DNA of 20,475 bases from CALMFQ01 sp964495595 (lineage in GTDB: Bacteria; Pseudomonadota; Gammaproteobacteria; Burkholderiales; SCOH01). Shown in pieces: positions 1 through 8,661 of this stretch. The position numbers and the translations under genes are program-made. Within the stretch, counting starts at the first letter, position 1, and every line of letters starts with the position of its first letter. The notes under the pieces were generated by a model. That model ran no database searches. It was not told the DNA's origin and worked only from the letters and a program-made list of their open reading frames with translations. Location of the stretch: assembly GCA_964495595.1 (NCBI GenBank), contig CAZBWH010000056.1, positions 1 to 20,475 on the forward strand, in the 5' to 3' direction.

Positions 1-1
1 C

Positions 2-673
2 CCGGAGTGGTTGCTGCGCTTGCCCGAGGGGATGGGGCTGCGGCAGTCGATGGCGCTGGGCACGGCCGGCCTCACCGCGATGCTGTGTGTGCTGGCGCTG
101 GAGCAGCATGGCGTGCGCCCGGCAAGCGGCAGGGTGGTTGTCACCGGTGCGACAGGCGGTGTGGGGAGCCTGGCGGTAGCCATTCTTGCGCGGCTGGGCT
201 GGCAGGTGGTGGCCGTCACCGGCAAGCCGGAGCAGGGTGACTGGCTCAGGCAACTGGGCGCCAGCGAAATCGTGGCCCGCGATACCCTAGCGGCACCGGC
301 GCGGCCACTGGAATCGGAAAGTTATGCCGCGGCGATCGACACCGCAGGGGGCGCTGTGCTGGCCGGCCTGTTGCCGCGCATGGCCTGGGGCGCTTGTGTC
401 GCGGCGTGCGGTCTGGCCGCCGGCGCCAGCCTGCAGACGACCGTCATGCCGTTCATCCTGCGTGGCGTCACGCTGGCGGGCGTCGATTCGGTGCAATGCC
501 CGCTGGCCACGCGTGAGGTTGCCTGGCAACGGCTGGCCGAATGCTTGCCGGCCGATGCGCTGGCTGGACTGGTGCGCGAGATCGGGCTGGAAGACGTTGT
601 GACGATGTGCCGCCAGATGCAGCAGGGGCAGTCTCATGGCCGGGTTGTGGTGCGGCTGGCCGGAGAGGGCTGA
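2..673 (+). CDS. acuI: AcuI/YhdH family acrylyl-CoA reductase (NADPH), 5' end cut by the window
   Basis: This is the C-terminal two thirds of a medium-chain dehydrogenase/reductase. The open frame runs from the first complete codon at position 2 (reads PEWLLRLPEGMG) to TGA at 671-673, leaving about 223 residues of an expected 325 or so. AcuI enzymes reduce acrylyl-CoA to propionyl-CoA with NADPH in the cytosol and detoxify acrylyl-CoA. Visible family marks are the MALGTAGLTAMLCVLALE helix, the nucleotide-binding loop VVVTGATGGVGSLA, the LGASEIVARD turn and the stretch CVAACGLAAG...TTVMPFILRGV...GVDSV, which matches my memory of E. coli AcuI closely. The ATG at position 11 falls inside the conserved core and is not the start. 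The stop overlaps the start of the next gene as ATGA, so the two are probably translated together. The family is certain; the exact substrate is inferred from similarity. Confidence 0.88.
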   Translation, partial: PEWLLRLPEGMGLRQSMALGTAGLTAMLCVLALEQHGVRPASGRVVVTGATGGVGSLAVAILARLGWQVVAVTGKPEQGDWLRQLGASEIVARDTLAAPARPLESESYAAAIDTAGGAVLAGLLPRMAWGACVAACGLAAGASLQTTVMPFILRGVTLAGVDSVQCPLATREVAWQRLAECLPADALAGLVREIGLEDVVTMCRQMQQGQSHGRVVVRLAGEG

Positions 674-969
674 TGCGCATTCCGCCGGTGGGCGCCCCGG
701 CTGTTCCGCCGGCCAGCGACCCGACGCCGGTCAGAGCGCCCGCAGCCACTGCGGCTGCCTCACCGGTTGCCGCGCATGAATACCGGCCGGTCAATACGCC
801 GGTGGCAGCGGTGGTCAGTGTGGAGCGGCGCCATCTACCCGACCGCCGCAAGGTGTGCACCTTGCGCCAGCCATTGCCCTGGTTGCTGGAGTTTCGCCTG
901 GTTGGCGACCGGCGCCGCCGCACCCGGCGGCGCGATGACCGGGCCGATCATGTCGATGACTGGGGCTGA
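673..969 (+). CDS. Small proline/alanine-rich protein of unknown function, coupled to acuI
   Basis: A 98-residue reading frame begins at an ATG that overlaps the acuI stop (ATGA, 673-675) and ends at TGA 967-969. The N-terminal 50 residues are rich in Pro, Ala, Val and Thr and look disordered. The second half is different: it contains the pair VERRHLPDRRK and GDRRRRTRRRDDRAD flanking VCTLRQPLPWLLEFR, so it is strongly basic, with two ERR/DRR-type motifs. There is no signal peptide or membrane segment. Its last 22 bases overlap, tail to tail, the end of the c-di-GMP gene on the other strand. I do not recognise a characterised family. The coupled start and the non-random C-terminal pattern argue that it is real, but a chance frame in GC-rich DNA is not excluded. 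Confidence 0.55.
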   Translation: MRIPPVGAPAVPPASDPTPVRAPAATAAASPVAAHEYRPVNTPVAAVVSVERRHLPDRRKVCTLRQPLPWLLEFRLVGDRRRRTRRRDDRADHVDDWG

Positions 970-3833
970 CCGTCTGGCGGCTGCCTGTCGATCAGCAGCC
1001 GGGTAAAGTCGTCGGCAGCCACCGGTTTGCTGCACAGGTATCCCTGGTATTCATTGCACTGGTGGCTGGTCAGAAAGGCCAGTTGTTCCGGCGTTTCCAC
1101 GCCTTCGGCAATTACCGATAGCTTCAGGCTTTGCGCCATGTGGATGATGGCACGGGTAATCGCGGCGTCATCGGGGTCGGTAGTGATGTCGCGCACGAAC
1201 GACTGGTCGATCTTCAGCTTGTCGATCGGGAAGCGCTTCAGGTAGCTCAGCGACGAATAGCCGGTGCCAAAGTCGTCAATCGACAGCTTGACGCCGATCT
1301 CACGAAGCCGGTGCATGGTGCCGATGGTGCTGTCCGAGCCTTCCATGATCAGCCCTTCGGTCAGCTCCAGTTCCAGGTGCTGCGGTGGCAGGCCACTGCG
1401 AGCCAGCGCATGGTTGACACTTTGTTCCAGCGATTTCTGCCGGAACTGGATCGCCGAGATGTTGACCGCAATGGTCAGCGGATAGCCCATCCGGTGCCAG
1501 CGCTGGGCCTGTAGGCAGGCTTCTTGCAGCACCCAGTGGCCAATCGGTACGATCAGCCCGGTTTCTTCAGCCACTGGAATGAACCGTAGGGGCGAAATCT
1601 GCCCTTGTTCGGGATGCTGCCAGCGCAGCAGGGCTTCGGCGCCGATGATCCGGCCGTTGCTGATATCGATCTGCGGCTGGTAGCATACCTGCAGTGCATT
1701 GTGTTCCAGCGCCCGCTTCAGCCCCGATTCGATCTGGGCTCGCTCGATTGCCTTCACGCTCAGCTCGTGGGTAAAGAAATGGTGGCTGTTACGACCGGCC
1801 GCCTTGGCTTGGTACATCGCCGCGTCGGCATGGCGGATCAGGGTTTCGCAATCTTCTCCATCGCGTGGATAGAGGGCAATCCCCAGGCTGCTGGAAATGC
1901 TGAATTCGTATTCGTCGATCAGATACGGGGCGGACAGGGCGCTCTCGACCGTGCCGACAATCGCCTCTACGGCGGCAATGTCTTGCAGGCGCGGTAACAG
2001 CAGCAGGAATTCATCGCTTCCTTGGCGACAAACCGAGTCGGCGTCGCGCAGGCAGGATTTCAGCCGCTGGGCAACCGCGTGCAGCAGCCGGTCACCTACC
2101 GGGTGGCCAAGCGAATCGTTGATGGTCTTGAAGCGATCCAGATCCAGCGAAATCACGGCCAGGATCTCACTGCTGCGCAAGCATTGCAGGATGGCCTGCT
2201 GCACGCGATCCTGGAACAGTGTCCGGTTGGGCAGCCCGGTCAGGTGATCGTGCTCGGTCAGGTAACGGAAATGCTCTTCCCAGGCGCGCCGCTCGCTGAT
2301 GTCGGTCAGATGGGCAATGTAGTTCACCGGATGACCGAACTCATCACGAACCAGCCGCAGGGTCAGCCAGATGACGATGCTGCTGCCATCCCGGTGGCGG
2401 TACGCCAGTTCGCCTTCCCAGTAGCCGGTATTGTCCAGTGTGCTCCACATGCCCTGCAGATAGCTGTCGTCATTGGCGCTGCCGCTGTGTATCTGCAGCG
2501 GGCGGCCGTAAAGCTCGTGAAATGCGTAGCCGGTAATGGTGCTGAAGGCGCGGTTGGCCGAAACCACTACCCGGCTGTTGTCGGCGATTGCAATGCCTTC
2601 GCCACTGTTATCGAACACACGGGCAGCCAGTTGCAGCTTGGCTTCGGTTTTCTTGCGCTCGCTGAGATCGCGGGCGGTGCCCCACATGCCAGTGATGTTG
2701 CCCTGCTCGTCACGGATCAGTGAACACTTGACGCTGACCGGGAACACCCGGCCCTGGCGGTCGACATACTCTTTCTCGTATTCATCGGTATACCCTTGGC
2801 GAAACAGTTGTTTTTCGACGATCTGCGCTTCCATTGCGTGCCAGCGTTCCGGGGTGACATCGGTGTAAGCCAGATGGCGCAGCTGTTCCAGCGAATAGCC
2901 CAGCATCTGCTGATAGCAGGCATTGGCATCGACAAACCGCCCGTGGATATCCAGCACGGCAACACCATCGCGGTTGTCGTCAAACAGCGAACGATACTTG
3001 CGTTCGGATTCGGCCAGCAATTGCTGCTGGCGGATGTGTTCCCGCCGGTCGCTGGCCCGCTGCTCGGCCAAGGCATCGAGTATCCCGCCCAGTTCGCCCC
3101 ATTCATCGCCACTGGCCAGGCTGGCTCGTGCCGCAACGTCGCCGGCAGCCATCCTCCGGGCCGCTGCGGTCAGACTGTCCAGCGGCTGCTGGAAAAACCG
3201 CTGCACCAACAGCCAGCCGGCCCCAGTCAGCAGCAGCAGGAAAGCCAGGAACCCTCCGATGTGTCTGGCGGCCTGCTGGCGCTTTTCCTGCCGGGTCTGG
3301 CTCAGGTCGTATTCGATGAACAAGGCGGATGTCTGATCCGGTTTCAGCTCGCCCAGCCCGCCATGCAGCGAAATGGGCAGATAGGCCCGCATCAGCGAAT
3401 TGTCGTCGGCAAAGCGGACAATGCGCATGCCTCGCTGACGCGCCAGTGCGGCTTCCCGGTCATTGAAACCAGGGCTTAAGATCAGCAGGTGCTGCTTGAG
3501 CCAGTCCATCCGGTTCGCTGCCAGAACCCGGTTGTCAGGGTCGATCAGCGCAATCGTACGGTAGTTGCCGCTGGCCATCAGGTTGGCGATACTGGTCTGA
3601 ATGCCACCCAGCCGTTGTTCGCTGATCGCCAGATCCCAGTTGGCATCGATCAGCGATACCAGCTCGGCTATCCGTTTGCGGGAATCCGATTCTACGGTCT
3701 GCTGGATGGTGATCACCCGGTCGAGCACGAAATAACCGCCGAGCAACGCGGCCATCAGCAGCCCCGTGCCGGCGAGCAGCGGGCGGATCGACCGCAGCGG
3801 TCGCTGGGTCACGGCGAGCGAACCCTGAGCCAT
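948..3833 (-). CDS. Membrane sensor with HAMP, two PAS, degenerate GGDEF and intact EAL domains (c-di-GMP phosphodiesterase)
   Basis: A 961-residue inner-membrane signalling protein. Order: TM1 about 18-40, periplasmic sensor about 41-190, TM2 about 192-212, HAMP about 213-265, PAS1 about 280-395, PAS2 about 400-520, GGDEF about 525-690, EAL about 700-945. The GGDEF active-site loop reads RQGSDEF (G605-S606-D607-E608-F609), so the second glycine is replaced. An RxxD I-site (R596-D599) sits five residues before it. The EAL domain keeps every catalytic residue I can check: E733 in EALLRW, N791, E826 in ELTE, D853-D854 in DDFGTG, K874 in KIDQSF, E910 in EGVET and Q930 in QGY. From family knowledge it should hydrolyse c-di-GMP to pGpG, with the GGDEF domain probably regulatory. 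Its ATG lies inside the 3' end of the upstream binding-protein gene (25-base overlap), so the two are likely co-translated partners. The ribosome site before the ATG is weak (TGGAT). Confidence 0.93.
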   Translation of the reverse strand: MAQGSLAVTQRPLRSIRPLLAGTGLLMAALLGGYFVLDRVITIQQTVESDSRKRIAELVSLIDANWDLAISEQRLGGIQTSIANLMASGNYRTIALIDPDNRVLAANRMDWLKQHLLILSPGFNDREAALARQRGMRIVRFADDNSLMRAYLPISLHGGLGELKPDQTSALFIEYDLSQTRQEKRQQAARHIGGFLAFLLLLTGAGWLLVQRFFQQPLDSLTAAARRMAAGDVAARASLASGDEWGELGGILDALAEQRASDRREHIRQQQLLAESERKYRSLFDDNRDGVAVLDIHGRFVDANACYQQMLGYSLEQLRHLAYTDVTPERWHAMEAQIVEKQLFRQGYTDEYEKEYVDRQGRVFPVSVKCSLIRDEQGNITGMWGTARDLSERKKTEAKLQLAARVFDNSGEGIAIADNSRVVVSANRAFSTITGYAFHELYGRPLQIHSGSANDDSYLQGMWSTLDNTGYWEGELAYRHRDGSSIVIWLTLRLVRDEFGHPVNYIAHLTDISERRAWEEHFRYLTEHDHLTGLPNRTLFQDRVQQAILQCLRSSEILAVISLDLDRFKTINDSLGHPVGDRLLHAVAQRLKSCLRDADSVCRQGSDEFLLLLPRLQDIAAVEAIVGTVESALSAPYLIDEYEFSISSSLGIALYPRDGEDCETLIRHADAAMYQAKAAGRNSHHFFTHELSVKAIERAQIESGLKRALEHNALQVCYQPQIDISNGRIIGAEALLRWQHPEQGQISPLRFIPVAEETGLIVPIGHWVLQEACLQAQRWHRMGYPLTIAVNISAIQFRQKSLEQSVNHALARSGLPPQHLELELTEGLIMEGSDSTIGTMHRLREIGVKLSIDDFGTGYSSLSYLKRFPIDKLKIDQSFVRDITTDPDDAAITRAIIHMAQSLKLSVIAEGVETPEQLAFLTSHQCNEYQGYLCSKPVAADDFTRLLIDRQPPDGQPQSST

Positions 3834-4774
3834 TGCGGATCCAGCCGCAGTGGCAATATCGTTTGCCCGACTGGCAGCAGCCCGCTTTGCAGCATGTGCT
3901 GGCGAAGCCGCGATTCGGCGGTGGTCAGTGTCGAGCCTGGTTTCAGCATGGCGGCTGCCTGCTCCGGTGCGGGAAACTGCAGTTCGTTGAGGACGCTGGC
4001 TATCTGTTCCGGCGACAAGCGTTGGCGGGGCATCATCTGGCGGATGGCCTGCTGCCGGTTGCGTTGCAGGTGCTGCAGGCCGATTCGCCAGGACTGCAGC
4101 AGATACGCCAGCTGGCGGGGCTGCTCCCGCAAGGTGCGCTCGCGTACTGCCAGCACGTCGATGATCTCGCCGGGAATCTGCCCGCTGTCGAACAGGCGTT
4201 GATACCCGCGGCCGATCAGCCGGCTGGCAATCGGTTGATAGGTCACGATGGCCGCAACCTCGCCACGCAGCATCACCGCCTCGTGCTGGTCAGCGCTGAG
4301 CGGCTCGATGGTTACTTCTCTGGTACTCAATCCTGCCGACTGCAGCGCCCGCATCAGCAAATAGGCTCCGGTCGCCAGGTTTTCCACGGCAACGCGCTGG
4401 CCGCGCAAATCGGCCAGGTTCCTGATTTCGGGCTTGGCCAATAGCATGTCGGCCCCGGCGGAAATATCCAGTACTGCCACCAGTCTCACATCCCGCACCT
4501 GCTGCTGCAGGGCGATGCTCTCATCCAGGGTCAGCGCCGCTGCGTCGATCAGGCCGTTACGCATGGCGTCAATCACTGGCATGCTGCTGGGGTATTCGAT
4601 CAGCCGAACCTTGTCGGCCGCCAGCGCATCGCGCTCTCGAGCCAGATAAAAAGGTTCGTAACCGATCCAAAGATTGGTTCCCAGCCGCAGCGGTGGCTCG
4701 GTGGCAGCCGGACAACCGCCGAGCAACAGGTAGGCGGTCAGCAACAGGATCGAGGCGAAGATTCGGGGCAGCAT
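3809..4774 (-). CDS. Solitary NitT/TauT-type (NMT1-like) substrate-binding lipoprotein
   Basis: A 321-residue periplasmic binding protein of the SsuA/TauA/NMT1 type. The start chosen is ATG 4772-4774 because it puts a classic lipoprotein signal at the N terminus: MLPRIFASILLLTAYLLLGG then Cys21. A longer TTG start at 4808-4810 is possible but less likely. The residue after Cys21 is Pro, so by the usual rule outer-membrane sorting is possible. The mature part opens with LRLGTNLWIGYEPFYLAR, the family's first strand, and contains AALTLDESIAL, LADLRGQRVAVENLATGAYLL, EVAAIVTYQPIA and LFDSGQIPGEIIDVLAVRE. No ABC permease or ATPase gene is adjacent. The next gene downstream, overlapping by 25 bases, is a GGDEF/EAL sensor. 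This suggests the protein presents a ligand to that sensor rather than feeding a transporter. The ligand is unknown. Confidence 0.88.
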   Translation of the reverse strand: MLPRIFASILLLTAYLLLGGCPAATEPPLRLGTNLWIGYEPFYLARERDALAADKVRLIEYPSSMPVIDAMRNGLIDAAALTLDESIALQQQVRDVRLVAVLDISAGADMLLAKPEIRNLADLRGQRVAVENLATGAYLLMRALQSAGLSTREVTIEPLSADQHEAVMLRGEVAAIVTYQPIASRLIGRGYQRLFDSGQIPGEIIDVLAVRERTLREQPRQLAYLLQSWRIGLQHLQRNRQQAIRQMMPRQRLSPEQIASVLNELQFPAPEQAAAMLKPGSTLTTAESRLRQHMLQSGLLPVGQTILPLRLDPQWLRVRSP

Positions 4775-4834
4775 ACCCTTGTTGATAATGGATGAACCCC
4801 GTTGCAGCAAGGTGGGTGCGGCACAATGCCGCGA

Positions 4835-6787
<1,953 letters not shown>

Positions 6788-6799
6788 TGCCGAAATTTA

Positions 6800-6828
6800 T
6801 TTACGTTAACGTAAACGGAATTTTATCA
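6800..6828 (-). promoter_or_regulatory. Extended -10 promoter element plus LiuR-like operator palindrome before aacS
   Basis: Positions 6800-6815 form a perfect 16-bp palindrome, TTTACGTTAACGTAAA. Four bases upstream of it, in the direction of aacS, is TGATAAAAT (complement of 6820-6828), an extended -10 match. No convincing -35 is visible. A transcription start about 7 bases after this -10 would lie inside the palindrome, so a bound protein would block initiation. The palindrome resembles, from memory, the operator of LiuR, a MerR-family repressor of leucine/isovalerate and acetoacetate catabolism in proteobacteria, whose regulon can include aacS. The palindrome is seen directly. The regulator is inferred, and no liuR gene is in the window. 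Confidence 0.6.
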
Positions 6829-6831
6829 TTC

Positions 6832-6863
6832 ATTAAAAGAATGAGCCCGCCAAACTGGCGGGC
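6832..6863 (-). terminator. Rho-independent terminator after the thioredoxin gene
   Basis: Positions 6845-6863 fold into a perfect 8-bp stem GCCCGCCA/TGGCGGGC around a 3-base loop. On the minus strand the stem is followed by a T-rich run (TCATTCTTTT). It starts 12 bases after the thioredoxin stop and separates that gene from the aacS promoter. Confidence 0.75.
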
Positions 6864-6874
6864 CAGTGCAGCGC

Positions 6875-7249
6875 CTATTCTTCCTCCGTCGCTTCTTTTT
6901 CGGCGATATCGCGATGAACCTGCGCCATGTCCAGCGCCTTGACTTCGGTCAGCAGTTGCTCCAGCTGGCCAGCCGTCAACGCGCCGGGTTGTGAGAACAA
7001 CATCACCTTTTCGCGCAACACCATCAGTGTCGGCACCGAACGGATCGAGAAGTTTCCCGCCAGATCCTGATTGGCGTCGACATCGATCTTGCCGAACACG
7101 ACATCCGGATGCTGTTCCGCTGCCGCTTCGAATACCGGCGCGAACGCCTGGCACGGGCCGCACCAGCTGGCCCAGAAATCCAGTACCAAGGTTTGCTCGG
7201 ATTCGATCAGCTGGTCAAAACTGGCGCCGGTGACTTCAATAACGGACAT
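6875..7249 (-). CDS. Thioredoxin-family protein with acidic C-terminal tail
   Basis: A 124-residue cytosolic thioredoxin-fold protein for thiol-disulphide exchange. The active site is W29-C30-G31-P32-C33 in DFWASWCGPCQAF, and the cis-proline is P73 in RSVPTLMV. The start ATG 7247-7249 is chosen because AAAGGAA sits 7 bases upstream and because MSVIEVTGASF fits a thioredoxin N terminus; an upstream in-frame start would add 18 unlike residues. The fold ends near residue 108, after which about 16 mostly charged residues end in EKEATEEE. That tail makes it slightly longer than housekeeping TrxA (about 108 residues), so it may be a second thioredoxin rather than the main one. It is transcribed divergently from aroC and has its own terminator, so it is probably monocistronic. 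There is no signal peptide. Confidence 0.92.
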   Translation of the reverse strand: MSVIEVTGASFDQLIESEQTLVLDFWASWCGPCQAFAPVFEAAAEQHPDVVFGKIDVDANQDLAGNFSIRSVPTLMVLREKVMLFSQPGALTAGQLEQLLTEVKALDMAQVHRDIAEKEATEEE

Positions 7250-7284
7250 CTGGTTCCTTTCGAGTCGGGAAGCCCTTGGGGCTG

Positions 7285-7293
7285 TGATAAAAT
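7285..7293 (+). promoter_or_regulatory. Possible extended -10 promoter for aroC
   Basis: TGATAAAAT at 7285-7293 is an extended -10 match, 78 bases before the aroC start. The same nine bases occur in front of aacS on the other strand. No good -35 is visible, so this is a candidate only. Confidence 0.3.
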
Positions 7294-7371
7294 TCGGGGT
7301 CAACTGAGATTAACACGGGGCATGGGCATAACCTACTGCCCGGCAGCACAAAATCACGGAGCATGCACAGG

Positions 7372-8472
7372 ATGTCAGGCAATACCCTCGGTCTGTTGTT
7401 TACCGTTACTTCGTTCGGCGAAAGCCACGGCCCGGCGATCGGTTGCGTGGTCGATGGCTGCCCGCCGGGAATGGAAATCAGCGCGGAGGAAATCCAGCTG
7501 GAGCTGGATCGCCGCAAGCCCGGCACCTCGCGCCATGTTACCCAGCGCAAGGAGCCGGATACGGTCGAAATCCTCTCCGGCGTATTCGAAGGCAAGACCA
7601 CCGGTACGCCGATCGGCCTGCTGATCCGCAATCAGGATCAGCGCAGCCAGGATTATTCGAAAATCGCCGAAACCTTCCGCCCCGGTCATGCCGACTACAC
7701 CTACTGGCAGAAATACGGCATCCGCGACTACCGTGGCGGTGGCCGAAGCTCGGCACGCGAAACTGCGGTGCGGGTGGCTGCCGGCGCCATCGCGAAGAAA
7801 TGGCTGCTGCAGCGTTACGGCATCGTGATTCGTGGCTGCATGACTCAGCTCGGCGAAATCGGGATTCCGTTCGAATCCTGGGGTCACGTCGGCAACAATG
7901 CATTTTTCGCTGCCAACAACAGCGTAATCGACCAACTCGAAGCCTACATGGACCAGATCCGCTGCGAGCGCGATTCGGTCGGCGCGAAAATCCGCGTGGT
8001 GGCTGAAAACGTACCGGTCGGCTGGGGCGAACCGGTGTACGACCGCCTCGATGCCGATATCGCCTACGCGATGATGAACATCAATGCCGCCAAGGGCGTG
8101 GAAATCGGCGCCGGCTTTGCCTCGGTGGCACAGCGCGGCTCGGTGCACGGCGACGAGATGTTCCCCGACGGTTTCGGCGGCAACGAGGCCGGCGGCATTC
8201 TCGGCGGCATTTCCACCGGCCAGGACATCGAGGTCAATATCGCATTCAAACCGACGTCCAGCATCCCGCAGGAACGCAACTCGATCGACAAGGCCGGCAA
8301 TCCGGTGCAGATGCAGACCACCGGCCGCCACGACCCGTGCGTCGGCATCCGCGCCACGCCGATTGCCGAAGCGATGCTGGCGCTGGTGCTGATCGACCAT
8401 GCATTGCGCCATCGAGCCCAGTGCGGCGATGTGCTGGTTGACACGCCCAGGCTGGCTGCCAAGCGTAATTGA
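7372..8472 (+). CDS. aroC: Chorismate synthase
   Basis: A 366-residue FMN-dependent lyase that converts EPSP to chorismate, the last common step of aromatic amino-acid and folate/quinone precursor synthesis, in the cytosol. Start at ATG 7372: chorismate synthases begin MSGNTLG, and CGGAG lies about 10 bases upstream. The earlier ATG at 7363 is only one base from that site. Signatures seen: FTVTSFGESHGPAIGCVVDG at the N terminus; FRPGHADYTYWQKYGIRDYR and GGGRSSARET in the middle; and QTTGRHDPCVGIRATPIAEA near the C terminus. The length is close to E. coli AroC (361). It stands alone, divergent from the thioredoxin gene and followed by a strong terminator, so it is probably its own transcription unit. 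Confidence 0.97.
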   Translation: MSGNTLGLLFTVTSFGESHGPAIGCVVDGCPPGMEISAEEIQLELDRRKPGTSRHVTQRKEPDTVEILSGVFEGKTTGTPIGLLIRNQDQRSQDYSKIAETFRPGHADYTYWQKYGIRDYRGGGRSSARETAVRVAAGAIAKKWLLQRYGIVIRGCMTQLGEIGIPFESWGHVGNNAFFAANNSVIDQLEAYMDQIRCERDSVGAKIRVVAENVPVGWGEPVYDRLDADIAYAMMNINAAKGVEIGAGFASVAQRGSVHGDEMFPDGFGGNEAGGILGGISTGQDIEVNIAFKPTSSIPQERNSIDKAGNPVQMQTTGRHDPCVGIRATPIAEAMLALVLIDHALRHRAQCGDVLVDTPRLAAKRN

Positions 8473-8505
8473 TTTTCGGCTGCCCGATGGCGGGCTGCAG
8501 GCGAT

Positions 8506-8539
8506 AAAAAAACCGGCTCAGTATTGAGCCGGCTTTTTT
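8506..8539 (+). terminator. Bidirectional rho-independent terminator between aroC and the CheZ-like gene
   Basis: An 8-bp stem CCGGCTCA/TGAGCCGG (8513-8520 and 8525-8532) with a GTAT loop is flanked by A7 on the left and T6 on the right. It therefore can end transcription of aroC from the left and of the minus-strand gene from the right. Confidence 0.9.
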
Positions 8540-8579
8540 GCTCGCAGCCTGCCAGACTGGAACGATCGCCGCGAGTTGT

Positions 8580-8605
8580 GTGGAAAAACAGGCCGTTTTT
8601 TCCAC
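8580..8605. repeat. 9-bp inverted repeat with A/T core, convergent intergenic region
   Basis: GTGGAAAAA at 8580-8588 is matched by TTTTTCCAC at 8597-8605, separated by 8 bases. It lies 41 bases beyond the aroC terminator and 56 bases downstream of the CheZ-like stop. It could be a second, weaker terminator or a 3' UTR hairpin for the minus-strand message. Function not known. Confidence 0.45.
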
Positions 8606-8661
8606 TGGCGCAGCAGATCAGCCTTGGCGGCCAGGAGCGGTGAAGCCTGTGTCAATGGCGC

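Noticed and set aside
4775..4810. Upstream TTG start for the binding lipoprotein
   Set aside because: It would put 12 extra residues before a signal peptide that is already complete from the ATG at 4772-4774. Not excluded, but less likely.
4818..4832. GCGGCA/TGCCGC hairpin just after the aacS stop as a terminator
   Set aside because: The stem is only 6 bp and no T-run follows on the minus strand, so it is unlikely to stop transcription into the lipoprotein gene.
7375..8412. Long minus-strand open frame (345 codons) opposite aroC
   Set aside because: It mirrors the well-conserved chorismate synthase gene, is low-complexity in His/Ala/Arg and matches no family. It is an antisense by-product of high third-position GC.
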